DNA from: Methylobacterium terricola
Lineage (GTDB): Bacteria > Pseudomonadota > Alphaproteobacteria > Rhizobiales > Beijerinckiaceae
Assembly: GCF_006151805.1 (NCBI RefSeq)
Contig: NZ_VDDA01000004.1
Span: 248,001-312,000, forward strand
DNA length: 64,000 bases
Reading direction: 5' to 3'
The notes beneath the pieces were generated by a model. It was not told the origin of the DNA, searched no databases, and saw only the letters and a program-made list of their open reading frames with translations. Of this stretch, positions 50,371 to 59,298 are shown in pieces; positions within the stretch are counted from its first letter, which is position 1, and each line of letters starts with the position of its first letter. Both the position numbers and the translations under genes were made by a program.

Positions 50371-50580
50371 TTAGGGTGATTCGCCGAAGGCGCGAAGGGG
50401 CCGAATCAGCCGGTACGCCGCCTCGGCCGCCAGCGCTTCGCCGTCGGCTCGACGGTCGCGGCCCTGCTCATCGCGCACCGCGCGCTGCTGGCGCCGCACC
50501 GCGTTCGCGGCGTGACCCATCCAGAAGCCGGCGGCCCGGTTGGCGGCGGAGAGCCACGGGCGATCAGGCGATGCCGTCAT
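50371..50580 (-). CDS. small hypothetical protein
   Basis: A 69-residue protein (MTASPDRPWLSAANRAAGFWMG start) with a C-terminal helix rich in Ala/Arg/Glu. A longer form from 50631 adds a hydrophilic lead. No domain is known and the call rests on composition only. Confidence 0.4.
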   Translation of the reverse strand: MTASPDRPWLSAANRAAGFWMGHAANAVRRQQRAVRDEQGRDRRADGEALAAEAAYRLIRPLRAFGESP

Positions 50581-50664
50581 GGCGACAGATCCCTCCGCGC
50601 GGACGACGACGTCGGGCCTGGACCGGTTCACGCCGTCCGCTCGAAGCGCCTCCCACCGGCTCGG

Positions 50665-51756
50665 CTACTTGACCTGCGTCCCGATCGACTGGCGCCACTC
50701 GGCGAGGAAGCGGGCGCGCTTGGCGCGGTCTTGCACGGCGAGGAGCACCGGCCCGACGGTGATCGGCCGGAACAGGCCGGCGGCCGACAGGCTCGGCGGG
50801 CCGTCGACGCCGGGGGGAAGCGGGCCGGTGCGGTCGAAGAAGAAGCTCTGCTCGCGGGACACCCGCTGCCCGCGCTCCGACAGGAGGTAGTCGAGGAACG
50901 CGAAGGCGTCCCCCGCCGCCCGGGCGGTGACCGGCACCAGGGCGGCGCGGGTGAGCACCAGGGTATAGTCCTGCGGCACCACCACGCCGAGGCGTGCGCC
51001 GCGCCGCATCGCGCCGTAGACGTAGGAGCCGAGCAGGTTGTAGCCGATGACGATCCGCCCGGCCTCGAGGTCGGCGATCAGGTCGGCGGTGCAGCAGCGG
51101 ACCTGGAGGTTCGCCCGCCCGAACGCCTCGACGAGGCGGCCATAGGTCGCCGCCGCGCGGGCATCGTAGACCGCGAACAGGTAGCCGATGCCCGACAGGG
51201 TGATGTCGTAGGAGCCGATTCGCCCGGCATACGCCTCGGGCTTGCGCCGCAGCAGGTCGACGAGGGCGACCCGGCTGCGCGGCAGGTCCTCGCGCGGCAG
51301 CAGATCGGGCCGGTAGGCGATCACCGCCGGCTCGGTGGTGAAGCCGAACACCTCGTTGCGCCAGGCCGCCCAGTCGGGCAGGCGGCCGGTCTCGATCGAG
51401 CGGTGGGAGCGGGCGCAGCCGTCGTTGGCGAGCTTGATCAGGTGATCGACCGAGGACGAGATCACGACGTCGGCGGCGTAGTCCGAGGCCGCCCGCCCGG
51501 CGGCGCAGGCCGCCGCCACCCCGCTGAACAGGTCGGCGGTGATGTATTCGTGATAGACCACCGTCACGTCCGGATAGAGCAGCTGGTAGTCGCGGATCAG
51601 CGGCGCCATCGCGTCGGTGTCGGCGGCGCCGCGGATCGTCAGCGTGGTGCGCTCGTGCTCGCTCGCCGGGAAGCGCATCACCTCCTCGGCGGCGGCGGGG
51701 CGCGCGAGCAGCAGGGCGAGCAGCAGGGCGAGCGACGGGACGAGTGCCGGGATCAC
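50665..51756 (-). CDS. periplasmic substrate-binding protein of the iron-binding (AfuA/PgtC-like) type
   Basis: A 363-residue exported protein starting at GTG 51756, whose start overlaps the kinase stop. The signal peptide (LVPSLALLLALLLARPAAA) is cleaved near residue 22. Domain features of class II binding proteins include LTIRGAADTDAMAPLIRDYQ, VVISSSVDHLIKLAN and the family's TGYDI-like GSYDITLSG. No permease genes adjoin it. Instead it is the third gene of a regulator-kinase-binding-protein operon, as in PgtB/PgtC-type sensing. Confidence 0.82.
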   Translation of the reverse strand: MIPALVPSLALLLALLLARPAAAEEVMRFPASEHERTTLTIRGAADTDAMAPLIRDYQLLYPDVTVVYHEYITADLFSGVAAACAAGRAASDYAADVVISSSVDHLIKLANDGCARSHRSIETGRLPDWAAWRNEVFGFTTEPAVIAYRPDLLPREDLPRSRVALVDLLRRKPEAYAGRIGSYDITLSGIGYLFAVYDARAAATYGRLVEAFGRANLQVRCCTADLIADLEAGRIVIGYNLLGSYVYGAMRRGARLGVVVPQDYTLVLTRAALVPVTARAAGDAFAFLDYLLSERGQRVSREQSFFFDRTGPLPPGVDGPPSLSAAGLFRPITVGPVLLAVQDRAKRARFLAEWRQSIGTQVK

Positions 51757-53165
51757 GCGGCCGCCTCGTCCGGCAGGGACAGGATCACGCAAAAGCCCTT
51801 CTCGGAATGGGTCTCGAAGCGCAACTCGCCGCCATGGGCCGCCGCGACCTCGGCGGCGATCGACAGCCCGAGGCCCGAGCCGATGCCGCCGCCGGTCGCC
51901 GCCTGGAACGGCTCGCGCACCCGGGCCCAGTCGGCGGCCGGAATGCCCGGCCCGTCATCCTCCACCGCCAGCACCACCCGGCCGCGCTCGCGCCCGAGCC
52001 GGACCGTGAGCCGGGAGCGGGCGCCGTGCTTGAAGGCGTTGTGGATCAGGTTCGCCAGGGCCTCGCGCAGGGCGATGGCGTCGCCCGGGATCACGAGGGC
52101 GTCCTCCGGTCCGTCGTAGCCGATGTCGATCGTCCGGTCGCCGGCCTGCGGCACGGCGTCGATCAGGGTGCGGCGGGCGAGCCCCGCCACGTCGACCGGG
52201 CCAAAGGCCGCCGAGCGGGCGCGGTGGATCACCATGGCGTGGTTGAGGAGCTGGTTGGTGAGGTGGCCGAGCTCGGCGGTGCGCTGGCGCAGGCGGGCGA
52301 TCTGGTCGCGGCGGCGCCCCTCGTCGGTCTCGCTCGACAGGAGGTCGAGCTGCGCCGCGAGCGCGGTCAGCGGCGTGCGGATCTGGTGCGCGGCATCGGC
52401 GATGAACCGCTTCATCACCGCGACATGGCCCGACAGCCGGCCCATGAAATGGTCGATCGAGGTGACGAGGAGGCGGATCTCCTGCGGCGCGGCGAGGCCG
52501 AGCGGCTGGAGGTCGTTGGGTCCCCGGGCCGCCAGCACGCCCTCGATGGCCCGCAGGGGCCGCAAGGCGGCGCGCACCGCCACCGCGACGGCGCCCAGCG
52601 CCAGCGCGCTCATCGCCAGCACCATCAGGCTCGCCTTGATCGTCAGCGTACGGGCGAGCGCGCCCCGCGCCTCCCGGGTCTGGGCGACCACCACGGCGGC
52701 GAAGCCCGCCGTCGCGACGTCCGGCACGTAGCGTCCGGCCACCACCGCCCGCACCGCCTGGCCGCGGTGCTCGGCGTCGAGGAGGATCGGCCCGGCGGCG
52801 AGCCGCCCCCTGTCGACCGGCACCGCGAGGTCGGCGTCCCCCGTGAGCAGCCGGTCGGCGGGATCGAGCACCTTGTAGAAGATCCGGTCGCGAGGGCTGA
52901 GGCCCAAGGTCTCGAAGGCCGAGAACGGCGGATCGACCGTGATCTCGCGCCCGTCGCTGGCGATGGTCTCGGCGATCTGCAGCGCCGCCCCGACGAGGAG
53001 CCGATCATAGGCCTCGTCCGCCGCGAGCCGCGCCGAGGCCCAGGCCGCGAAAAGGAGGAGGGCGGCGCCGAGCGCCAGGACCGCCGCCAGCACCGCGACG
53101 AGGCGCGCGAAGAGCGAGGAGGCCAGCAGCGAGGGCGCCGTCGGGATCATGGATCTCGGGATCAT
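51753..53165 (-). CDS. sensor histidine kinase (TctE/2CSK type)
   Basis: A 470-residue membrane kinase. Two helices (about 12-40 and 168-195) flank a periplasmic domain of about 130 residues with DEAYDRLLVGAALQIAETI, the N-terminal 2CSK signature of TctE-like kinases. HisKA has IADAAHQIRTPLTALAAQLD. The ATPase has LIHNAFKHG, VEDDGPGIP and GSGLGLSIAAEV. ATG 53165 overlaps the regulator stop as ATGA. Its partner binding protein follows with a GTGA overlap, so all three are coupled. Confidence 0.9.
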   Translation of the reverse strand: MIPRSMIPTAPSLLASSLFARLVAVLAAVLALGAALLLFAAWASARLAADEAYDRLLVGAALQIAETIASDGREITVDPPFSAFETLGLSPRDRIFYKVLDPADRLLTGDADLAVPVDRGRLAAGPILLDAEHRGQAVRAVVAGRYVPDVATAGFAAVVVAQTREARGALARTLTIKASLMVLAMSALALGAVAVAVRAALRPLRAIEGVLAARGPNDLQPLGLAAPQEIRLLVTSIDHFMGRLSGHVAVMKRFIADAAHQIRTPLTALAAQLDLLSSETDEGRRRDQIARLRQRTAELGHLTNQLLNHAMVIHRARSAAFGPVDVAGLARRTLIDAVPQAGDRTIDIGYDGPEDALVIPGDAIALREALANLIHNAFKHGARSRLTVRLGRERGRVVLAVEDDGPGIPAADWARVREPFQAATGGGIGSGLGLSIAAEVAAAHGGELRFETHSEKGFCVILSLPDEAAA

Positions 53166-53839
53166 GATTCCTGACAGAGCACCTGGTAGCCGAGGCCGCG
53201 CAGGGTGCGGATCTCGGCCCGGGCGCCGGCGGCGGCGAGCTTGCGGCGCAGGCGCGCCACGATCTGCTCGACGGCGTTCTCGCTCGATTCCTCCTCGAAG
53301 GCGAAGACCCGCTCCAGCAGCTCGCCCTTGGCGAAGATCCGGCCAGGGCGCGCCGCCAGGATCTCGATCAGGGTCCATTCCCGCCGCGTGAGGTCCAGGA
53401 CCTCCCCCGCCACGCTGGCGCTGCGGGCCTCCCGGTCGAGGCGCAGGTTGCCGAGGGTCAGCGCGTTGTCGGCGTGGCCGCTGTTGCGGCGCAGGAGTGC
53501 GCGCACCCGCGCCTCCAGCTCGCGGAAGTCGAACGGCTTCACCAGGTAGTCGTCGGCCCCGAGATCGAGCGCGCCCACCCGGTCGTCGACCTCCGAGCGG
53601 GCGGTGAGGACCAGCACCGGCACCGGCCCGCGCCGGGCGCGCAGCCGCTTGAGGATGGCGAAGCCGTCGAGCCCCGGCAGGTTCACGTCGAGGATCACGA
53701 GGTCGTAGGCCTGCACGCTGAGGACCGCGTCGCCCGCCGCGCCGTCGACCTCCCAGTCGACCGCGTGGCCGAGCCCGCGCAGGCGCGCCGCGATCGCCTC
53801 GCCGACGTCCCGGGTATCCTCGACGAGCAGGATGCGCAC
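53162..53839 (-). CDS. OmpR-family response regulator
   Basis: A 225-residue regulator. The receiver phosphoacceptor is D51 in VILDVNLPGLDG, with LVLTARSEV and YLVKPFDF. The C-terminal winged helix includes LTRREWTLIEILAARPGRIFAKGELL and RTLRGLGYQV. GGGGAGGAA lies 7 bases before the GTG at 53839, which decides the start over an upstream ATG. It is the first gene of an operon with kinase and binding protein, divergent from the ABC transporter. Confidence 0.92.
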   Translation of the reverse strand: MRILLVEDTRDVGEAIAARLRGLGHAVDWEVDGAAGDAVLSVQAYDLVILDVNLPGLDGFAILKRLRARRGPVPVLVLTARSEVDDRVGALDLGADDYLVKPFDFRELEARVRALLRRNSGHADNALTLGNLRLDREARSASVAGEVLDLTRREWTLIEILAARPGRIFAKGELLERVFAFEEESSENAVEQIVARLRRKLAAAGARAEIRTLRGLGYQVLCQES

Positions 53840-53876
53840 GAAAATTCCTCCCCGTTCCTCGCGTGGCATTATCTGT

Positions 53877-53893
53877 CAGGTTGGCGACAGGTT
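53877..53893. promoter_or_regulatory. 11-base-period direct repeat, candidate response-regulator site
   Basis: CAGGTT occurs at 53877-53882 and again at 53888-53893, giving an 11-base period (TCAGGTTGGCGACAGGTT). Such direct repeats are the usual target of OmpR/PhoB-type dimers. It lies between the divergent regulator and transporter genes. Confidence 0.5.
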
Positions 53894-53981
53894 CGAAGGC
53901 TACCCCACCGTCCAACGGCGGACCAGAGACCTTCAGAAAAGGTTTCGGTCCGCAAGCGACGAAGACGGGGAGGACCACGCC

Positions 53982-54752
53982 ATGAACGCACGCCCGACCA
54001 TCATTCCCGAGCCGCTGCTCCAGGTGCAGGGCGTCACGCTCCAGTATAAGACGACCGATCATCTGGTCACCGCGACCTACCGGGTCGATTTCGAGGTGAT
54101 GCCGGGCGACCGCTACATTCTGCTCGGGCCGTCGGGCTGCGGCAAGTCCACCCTGCTCAAGGCGATCGGCGGCTACATGACCCCGGTCGAGGGCGAGATC
54201 AAGCTCAAGGGCCGCAAGGTCACCGAGCCCGGCCCGGACCGGATGATGGTGTTCCAGGAGTTCGACCAGCTCCTGCCCTGGAAGACCGTCCGGCAGAACG
54301 TCGCCTTCGCGCTGACCGCGAGCGGCCGCGCCACCGGCGCCGAAGCCGACGATCGGGCGATGTCCTACATCGAGAAGGTGGGTCTCGCGAAGTTCGCCGA
54401 TTCCTTCCCCCACATGCTGTCGGGCGGCATGAAGCAGCGCGTGGCGATCGCCCGCGGCATGGCGATGGAGCCCGACATCCTGCTGATGGACGAGCCCTTC
54501 GCGGCCCTCGACGCGCTTACCCGCCGCAAGATGCAGGACGAGCTGCTGCGCCTGTGGGAGGACACCCGCTTCACGGTGCTGTTCGTCACCCACTCGATCG
54601 AGGAGGCGATCAAGGTCGGCACCCGCATCCTGCTGCTCTCGCCCCATCCGGGCCAGGTCAAGGCGGAGCTGAACAGCCTGCCGGCCTCCGAGCTCGGCAC
54701 GGCGGCGCAGGGCGCCCTCGAGACCCGCATCAACGACATGCTGTTCGCCTGA
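53982..54752 (+). CDS. NitT/TauT-type ABC transporter ATP-binding protein
   Basis: A 256-residue ATPase. Walker A is LGPSGCGKST (about 48-57), the Q-loop FQEFDQLLPW, signature LSGGMKQRVAIARGM, Walker B LLMDEPFAALD and the His switch THSIEEA. It groups with SsuB/TauB/NrtD. GGGGAGGA precedes the ATG at 53982. It is the first gene of an operon with permease and binding protein. Confidence 0.93.
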   Translation: MNARPTIIPEPLLQVQGVTLQYKTTDHLVTATYRVDFEVMPGDRYILLGPSGCGKSTLLKAIGGYMTPVEGEIKLKGRKVTEPGPDRMMVFQEFDQLLPWKTVRQNVAFALTASGRATGAEADDRAMSYIEKVGLAKFADSFPHMLSGGMKQRVAIARGMAMEPDILLMDEPFAALDALTRRKMQDELLRLWEDTRFTVLFVTHSIEEAIKVGTRILLLSPHPGQVKAELNSLPASELGTAAQGALETRINDMLFA

Positions 54753-54778
54753 CAACGAAAATCTCCGGGAGACACGCC

Positions 54779-55666
54779 GTGACCGCCACCCTCGCCCCCC
54801 TCGCCACCCCCATCGCCCCGCGGCCCGAGATCGTCCGCGAGACCTCCGCCGCCGGCGCGATCAGCGTCGAGCAGCGCCTGTCCTTCGCCGAGCTCGCCTA
54901 TCGCCAGAGCTGGCTGCGCAAGGCGGTGGTGCTCGCCGCCCTCGCGGTGGTCTGGGAAGTCTACGGCCGCTGGCTCGACAACCCGCTGCTGTTCCCGACC
55001 TTCTCGGCCACCGTGGAGGCCTTCGCGTCGTCGATCCTGAGCGGCGAGATCCCCGCCAAGGCGCTGATCTCGCTCCAGACGCTCGCCATCGGCTACGGCA
55101 TCGGCATCGTGCTGGCCGCGTTGCTGACCACGCTCGCCATCGGTTCGCGGATCGGCACCGACCTGCTCGAGACGCTGACCGCGATGTTCAACCCGCTTCC
55201 CGCGATCGCGCTGCTGCCGCTGGCGCTGATCTGGTTCGGCCTCGGCCAGGGCAGCGTGGTGTTCGTCCTCGTCCACTCGGTGCTGTGGGCGATCGCGCTC
55301 AACACCCATGCGGGTTTCCGCTCGGTCTCGAACACCCTCAAGATGGTCGGCCTCAATTACGGCCTGCGCAACCTGAGCCTAGTGCGGGCGATCCTGATCC
55401 CGGCGGCCTTCCCGTCGATCCTCACCGGCCTCAAGGTCGGCTGGGCCTTCGCCTGGCGCACCCTGATCGCCGCGGAGCTCGTCTTCGGCGTATCCTCGGG
55501 CTCGGGCGGCCTCGGCTGGTACATCTTCGAGAACCGCAACGCGCTCGAGACCACCAACGTCTTCGCCGGCTTGTTCACCGTCATCATGATCGGCCTCTTC
55601 GTCGAGAACGTGATCTTCGCCAACATCGAGAAGAAGACAATCCGCCGCTGGGGCATGCAGCACTAA
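54779..55666 (+). CDS. NitT/TauT-type ABC transporter permease
   Basis: A 295-residue inner-membrane permease with about six helices, starting at GTG 54779 after CGGGAGA. The coupling-loop motif is RAILIPAAFPSILTGLKVGWAFAWRTLIAAEL, typical of BPD_transp_1 proteins. It has an N-terminal cytoplasmic extension of about 45 residues. It follows the ATPase gene by 26 bases. Confidence 0.93.
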   Translation: MTATLAPLATPIAPRPEIVRETSAAGAISVEQRLSFAELAYRQSWLRKAVVLAALAVVWEVYGRWLDNPLLFPTFSATVEAFASSILSGEIPAKALISLQTLAIGYGIGIVLAALLTTLAIGSRIGTDLLETLTAMFNPLPAIALLPLALIWFGLGQGSVVFVLVHSVLWAIALNTHAGFRSVSNTLKMVGLNYGLRNLSLVRAILIPAAFPSILTGLKVGWAFAWRTLIAAELVFGVSSGSGGLGWYIFENRNALETTNVFAGLFTVIMIGLFVENVIFANIEKKTIRRWGMQH

Positions 55667-55683
55667 AAGAAACGGCAAGCTCG

Positions 55684-55711
55684 GCCCCCGAAGCGGCGAC
55701 GCTTCGGGGGC
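55684..55711 (+). other. intercistronic hairpin between permease and binding-protein genes
   Basis: A perfect 11-base stem (GCCCCCGAAGC with GCTTCGGGGGC) and 6-base loop, starting 17 bases after the permease stop and 32 bases before the binding-protein ATG. No T run follows. It probably shapes differential expression by stabilising mRNA or causing partial termination. Confidence 0.65.
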
Positions 55712-55742
55712 ATACCCAACGAAATCCCCGGAGGAACCCCCT

Positions 55743-56759
55743 ATGTTCGCACGCAAGCTCCTCGGCCTCGCGGCCGGCGCCGCGCTCGCCCTCTCGCTGA
55801 ACCTCGGCGCCGCCCGCGCCGAGGTGTCGGAGGTCCGCATCTCCAAGGGCTACGGCGCCCTCTACCTGCCGCTCTTCGTGATGCAGGAGAAGAAGTTCCT
55901 GGAAGCCCAGGCCGCCAAGGCGGGCCTCGGCGACGTCAAGGTGACATGGCTCTTGCTGGATGGCGGCAACGTCATCAACGACGCGATGATCGCCGGCTCG
56001 CTCGACATCGCCGGCACCGGCGCCCCGGGCTTCCTCGCCCTGTGGTCGAAGGGCCGCGGCAGCGCCAAGACCGAGGTGATCGGCGTGTCCGGCCTCTCGG
56101 CGACCGCCCTCGACCTCAACGTCGTCAAGCCCGAGATCAAGTCCCTCGCCGACTTCACCCCGAAGGACAAGATCGCGATCCCGGGCATCAAGACCTCCCT
56201 CGCCGCGGTGGTGCTGCAGATGGCGGTGGCCAAGCAGTTCGGGCCGGAGAACTACACCAAGCTCGATGCGAGCACCGTCGGCCTGCCGCACCCCGAGGCG
56301 GTCGCCGCCCTCTTGTCGGGCAAGACCGAGATCGTCGCCCACTTCGCCTCGCCGCCCTTCACCCAGGTCGAGCGCGCCGATCCGAAGGTGCGCACGATCC
56401 TCAAGGCGTCTCAGATCTTCGGCGACATCACCCTCAACGTGGTGTTCGCGCTCAAGCGCTTCACCGAGGCGAACCCGAAGATGACCCAGGCCTTCCTCGC
56501 CGCCCTCGACGAATCGAACGACTTCATCAAGAACAACAAGGCCGAGACCGCCGAGATCTTCTCCCGCGCCTCCAAGGTGAAGGTGAGCCCGCAGGATGTC
56601 GTCCAGATCATCGAGGATCCGGACAGCCGCTTCTCGGCGACGCCGCACGGCATCATGGAGTTCGTGACGTTCATGAACCGGGCCGGCATCATGAAGACCA
56701 AGCCGGCGACCTGGCAGGACCTGTTCATCCCGGCGCTGCGCGACCGCTCGGGCAGCTGA
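55743..56759 (+). CDS. NitT/TauT-type ABC transporter substrate-binding protein
   Basis: A 338-residue periplasmic protein. The signal peptide ends near residue 26 (GAARAEV). The SsuA/THI5-like fold shows in YGALYLPLFVMQEKKFLE, DGGNVINDAMIAGSLDIAGTGAP, and GSAKTEVIGVSGL. Ligand classes include sulfonates, nitrate, pyrimidines and others; which applies is not readable. Third gene of the transporter operon, ended by a strong terminator. Confidence 0.92.
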   Translation: MFARKLLGLAAGAALALSLNLGAARAEVSEVRISKGYGALYLPLFVMQEKKFLEAQAAKAGLGDVKVTWLLLDGGNVINDAMIAGSLDIAGTGAPGFLALWSKGRGSAKTEVIGVSGLSATALDLNVVKPEIKSLADFTPKDKIAIPGIKTSLAAVVLQMAVAKQFGPENYTKLDASTVGLPHPEAVAALLSGKTEIVAHFASPPFTQVERADPKVRTILKASQIFGDITLNVVFALKRFTEANPKMTQAFLAALDESNDFIKNNKAETAEIFSRASKVKVSPQDVVQIIEDPDSRFSATPHGIMEFVTFMNRAGIMKTKPATWQDLFIPALRDRSGS

Positions 56760-56783
56760 CGCCAAGCTCCTCGTCCTGCGATC

Positions 56784-56815
56784 GACCCCGCCGCGCTCCG
56801 CGCGGCGGGGTCTTT
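56784..56815 (+). terminator. rho-independent terminator of the ABC transporter operon
   Basis: A 13-base perfect stem (GACCCCGCCGCGC with GCGCGGCGGGGTC) and 3-base loop, followed by TTT, 25 bases after the binding-protein stop. Confidence 0.85.
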
Positions 56816-56842
56816 ACGGTTGGTTAAGCATGTCGTCGCCTC

Positions 56843-57055
56843 ATGGAGGCCATGCCGACTCACGCGACGACACCTCATCCGTCCCTCGATCCGCTCGGCG
56901 ATGCCCGGGACCTTCAGGCCAGCATCGCGGCCCTGCGACATCTCCTGCGGGCGCAGAGCCGCCAGCTGGAGGCGCTGGAGCGCCGCCTCGCCCCGCCCGG
57001 GAGCCCGGCCGAGACGGGGGCGCGGCGCCTTCGCGCCCTCAAGACCGGCGGCTGA
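56843..57055 (+). CDS. small hypothetical protein with coiled-coil-like helix
   Basis: A 70-residue protein. The middle (IAALRHLLRAQSRQLEALERRLA) is a strong amphipathic helix. The second Met (56852) is an alternative start. No family is recognised. The terminator lies just upstream, so it would need its own promoter. Confidence 0.45.
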   Translation: MEAMPTHATTPHPSLDPLGDARDLQASIAALRHLLRAQSRQLEALERRLAPPGSPAETGARRLRALKTGG

Positions 57056-57202
57056 CGGCATCCTGCCGCCGCCCCGCAACCCACCGGTGCAGCCCTCCCG
57101 GGTCGTGCACGCTGGTGACCAGGCCGTAACCTTGATCGCGTCCCGGTTGGACCACGCCTCGCCGCGAGGCGTTGTCCGGTCGAGCGTGAGAGGAGAGGAA
57201 GC

Positions 57203-57448
57203 GTGGACACAAGCAGCGGGACGCCCGTCAGCCTGACTTTGGGGCGACGCAGGATCGACGGCGTCCTGCGCGCCGTCGGCGAAGCCGTCGAGCTGCCCGG
57301 GGTGCCGGGCGGTCCGGCACGCCGCCTGCGCAACCTGATCCTCGATTTCGGCTCGGCCTGCGCCCCGGTCGAGGTCTGGCTCGCCGAGCCCGATCCGGCC
57401 TTGCCGTCGACCGGCTCCCCCCGCCCTACCCCTTCATCAAGGTCCTGA
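57203..57448 (+). CDS. small hypothetical protein
   Basis: An 81-residue protein starting at GTG 57203 behind GGAGAGGAAGC, a good ribosome site. The core (IDGVLRAVGEAVELPGVPG, LRNLILDFGSACAPVEVWLAE) is strand-rich. Its last 23 bases overlap the 3' end of the convergent response regulator gene. No family is known. Confidence 0.55.
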   Translation: MDTSSGTPVSLTLGRRRIDGVLRAVGEAVELPGVPGGPARRLRNLILDFGSACAPVEVWLAEPDPALPSTGSPRPTPSSRS

Positions 57449-57827
57449 GGACCTCCAGGATGTCGTCGCCGCGGCAGGGCCGGGCGACGAAGCGGGCATG
57501 GGACGGCATCCGGTCCGGATCGGGCTTGCTCCGCCCGGAGACGACGACGATCGGCAGGTCGGGCCGCATCTGTGCCGCCGAGCGGGCGAGGTCGAAACCG
57601 TCGGTCTTGCCGGACAGCTCGACATCCGTGATCAGCGCGACGATGTCGGTCCGTCCGGTCAGCAGGCCGAGCGCCCGCTCGGCGGAGGCCGATTGCAGCG
57701 CCTCGTAGCCGGCGGCATCGAGCACGTCGCTGAGATCCATGATCGTCAGCGCCTCGTCCTCGACCACCAGGATCACGGGCCGCTCGTCCCTGACATCGTC
57801 CTTGGCCTTCACGGTGTCGTTGTCCAC
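57426..57827 (-). CDS. single-domain response regulator
   Basis: A 133-residue receiver-only protein. Motifs: VVEDEALTIMDLS, the phosphoacceptor in LITDVELSGKTDG, VVVSGRS (Ser/Thr switch), and VARPCRGDDIL where the usual conserved Lys-Pro is Arg-Pro. The start is GTG 57827. It is an HWE-kinase-associated CheY type, with no kinase nearby. Confidence 0.8.
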   Translation of the reverse strand: MDNDTVKAKDDVRDERPVILVVEDEALTIMDLSDVLDAAGYEALQSASAERALGLLTGRTDIVALITDVELSGKTDGFDLARSAAQMRPDLPIVVVSGRSKPDPDRMPSHARFVARPCRGDDILEVLRTLMKG

Positions 57828-58116
57828 GTCGCCTGTCCTTGACGGTCGGGCCCGCCCGGGGCCCGCCCGGGAGCGGCGCGGTCGGACGGCCACAGATTGT
57901 CGGGCGGCCGATCCCGGCCGGCCGGCGCGCACGCACCGGCCGTTGATCGAAACGGCCGATACCCCATGCCGGTTGCAGCGCCGCCATCGCCGCACCGGTG
58001 AGATTTCACCGCTTCCACGGCCCCGCTCACGATCTCACGCTTGCGCCGCAGCCCGCGCCCCGCTAGAGGACGGCACCGACCCGCACGGGCGCCCCGGCGC
58101 CCCGCAGGTCTGGCCC

Positions 58117-58206
<90 letters not shown>

Positions 58207-58561
58207 GCTTGCTGGCATCATAAATACCCAAGCAGATCTCACAGTCGCAGTCGCGGCACGCTTGCCCCCCGCGGCGAACGCCCTGATGTCGCGATCGGCG
58301 TGACCGAGGCGTGAGCCCGGGCGCCGGCGGGCCGTCCTCCTCTCGGCATCGCCGATGCGCGACCTGCCTCGCCGGATTGGCCGGAGCGACACGACCGGCG
58401 GTGCGCGAGGGCCGCGCCCGTCGCCAGCCTGGGTGTCCCGCCCAATTGACCAAGCGTCCCAAAGATCGAAAGATCGAATATCGTCCCTCGCTCGCCGATT
58501 GCTTGATCCGGTTTACCAGAGCATAGGGGCTGCCTCATGATGTCCGAGGCGCTCTCGCGTG
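58207..58561. other. intergenic region after tRNA-Ser
   Basis: About 350 bases with no convincing gene or repeat. Open frames are low-complexity shadows. A mild AT-rich patch at 58460-58500 may be a promoter for the following small gene. Confidence 0.4.
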
Positions 58562-58813
58562 ATGCCGCACTATCGCTTTCGGCTGAAACTCTACGGGCAG
58601 CCCCTCAAAGATGGCGCCTGGCTCGAACTCGAAAACAAACAGGCCGCGTTGGCGAAAGCACGTCAGCTCGCCCAGGCGTTCCTCGACTTCGGCGACCGGA
58701 GCGTGCCGTGGACAGAGGCCGTGGTGGTCGTCGAAGACAGCGACGGCAGCGAGGTCGTCCACGTACCGATCGGCGACCTGATCGGAAGCGGGGCGGAAAC
58801 GCTGCGCCACTGA
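58562..58813 (+). CDS. small hypothetical protein (DUF6894-like)
   Basis: An 83-residue protein starting MPHYRFRLKLYGQPLKDGAW, preceded in frame by a GTG. It has an N-terminal strand pair, helix AALAKARQLAQAFLDF and strands TEAVVVVED, SEVVHVPIGDLI. The layout resembles the short DUF6894 proteins that are multi-copy in Methylobacterium and Bradyrhizobium. Function is unknown. Confidence 0.65.
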   Translation: MPHYRFRLKLYGQPLKDGAWLELENKQAALAKARQLAQAFLDFGDRSVPWTEAVVVVEDSDGSEVVHVPIGDLIGSGAETLRH

Positions 58814-59298
58814 GCATCGTGCCAGCTTGCAGGAACTTCGCACCCGACCGTGCGGGACGGCGTCTTGAACTTCGGGGATTCTCGAAGACGACGGCAGCCC
58901 GACACCCGGAGGGGGCATGAACGGGCATCAGGCTGCCGCCGAGCCGGGACAGGCTCGAAGCCTGCGGGCGTACCGACACTCTGGCGGCACGACGGGCCTC
59001 GCACTGTGCGGTGGCGCACGGCGGCGTGCCGGACGGCAGAACGCCCGCTCGAGGGATAGGACCTCGGCGGGCGGGCTGTCTTGGGGATTGGGGAATCCGC
59101 TGCTGGGTCCACAACGTGGCTCCGGGGCTGTCGGTTCCGGCCGGGCTGTCCCCTCCCGCGCGCCATAGGAGCATGTCGTCCGGCGATCGCGTCCCGACGT
59201 CATAGGCCCGACAGCCTAGGACCCTTGATCGATTTCCACCGGAATCGAGCGCCTAGTTTGAGCACTATGCGTTCTTCAGGTTGAGCTGAGACAAGCGT
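58814..59298. other. intergenic region without recognised gene
   Basis: About 480 bases between the DUF6894-like and PilZ genes. All open frames are Arg/Pro/Gly-rich shadows. I see no RNA-like structure. The AT-richer stretch 59225-59295 is probably the PilZ gene promoter. Confidence 0.4.

Noticed and set aside
58814-59298. Candidate non-coding RNA between the DUF6894-like and PilZ genes
   Set aside because: No conserved structure or promoter-terminator pair could be seen.
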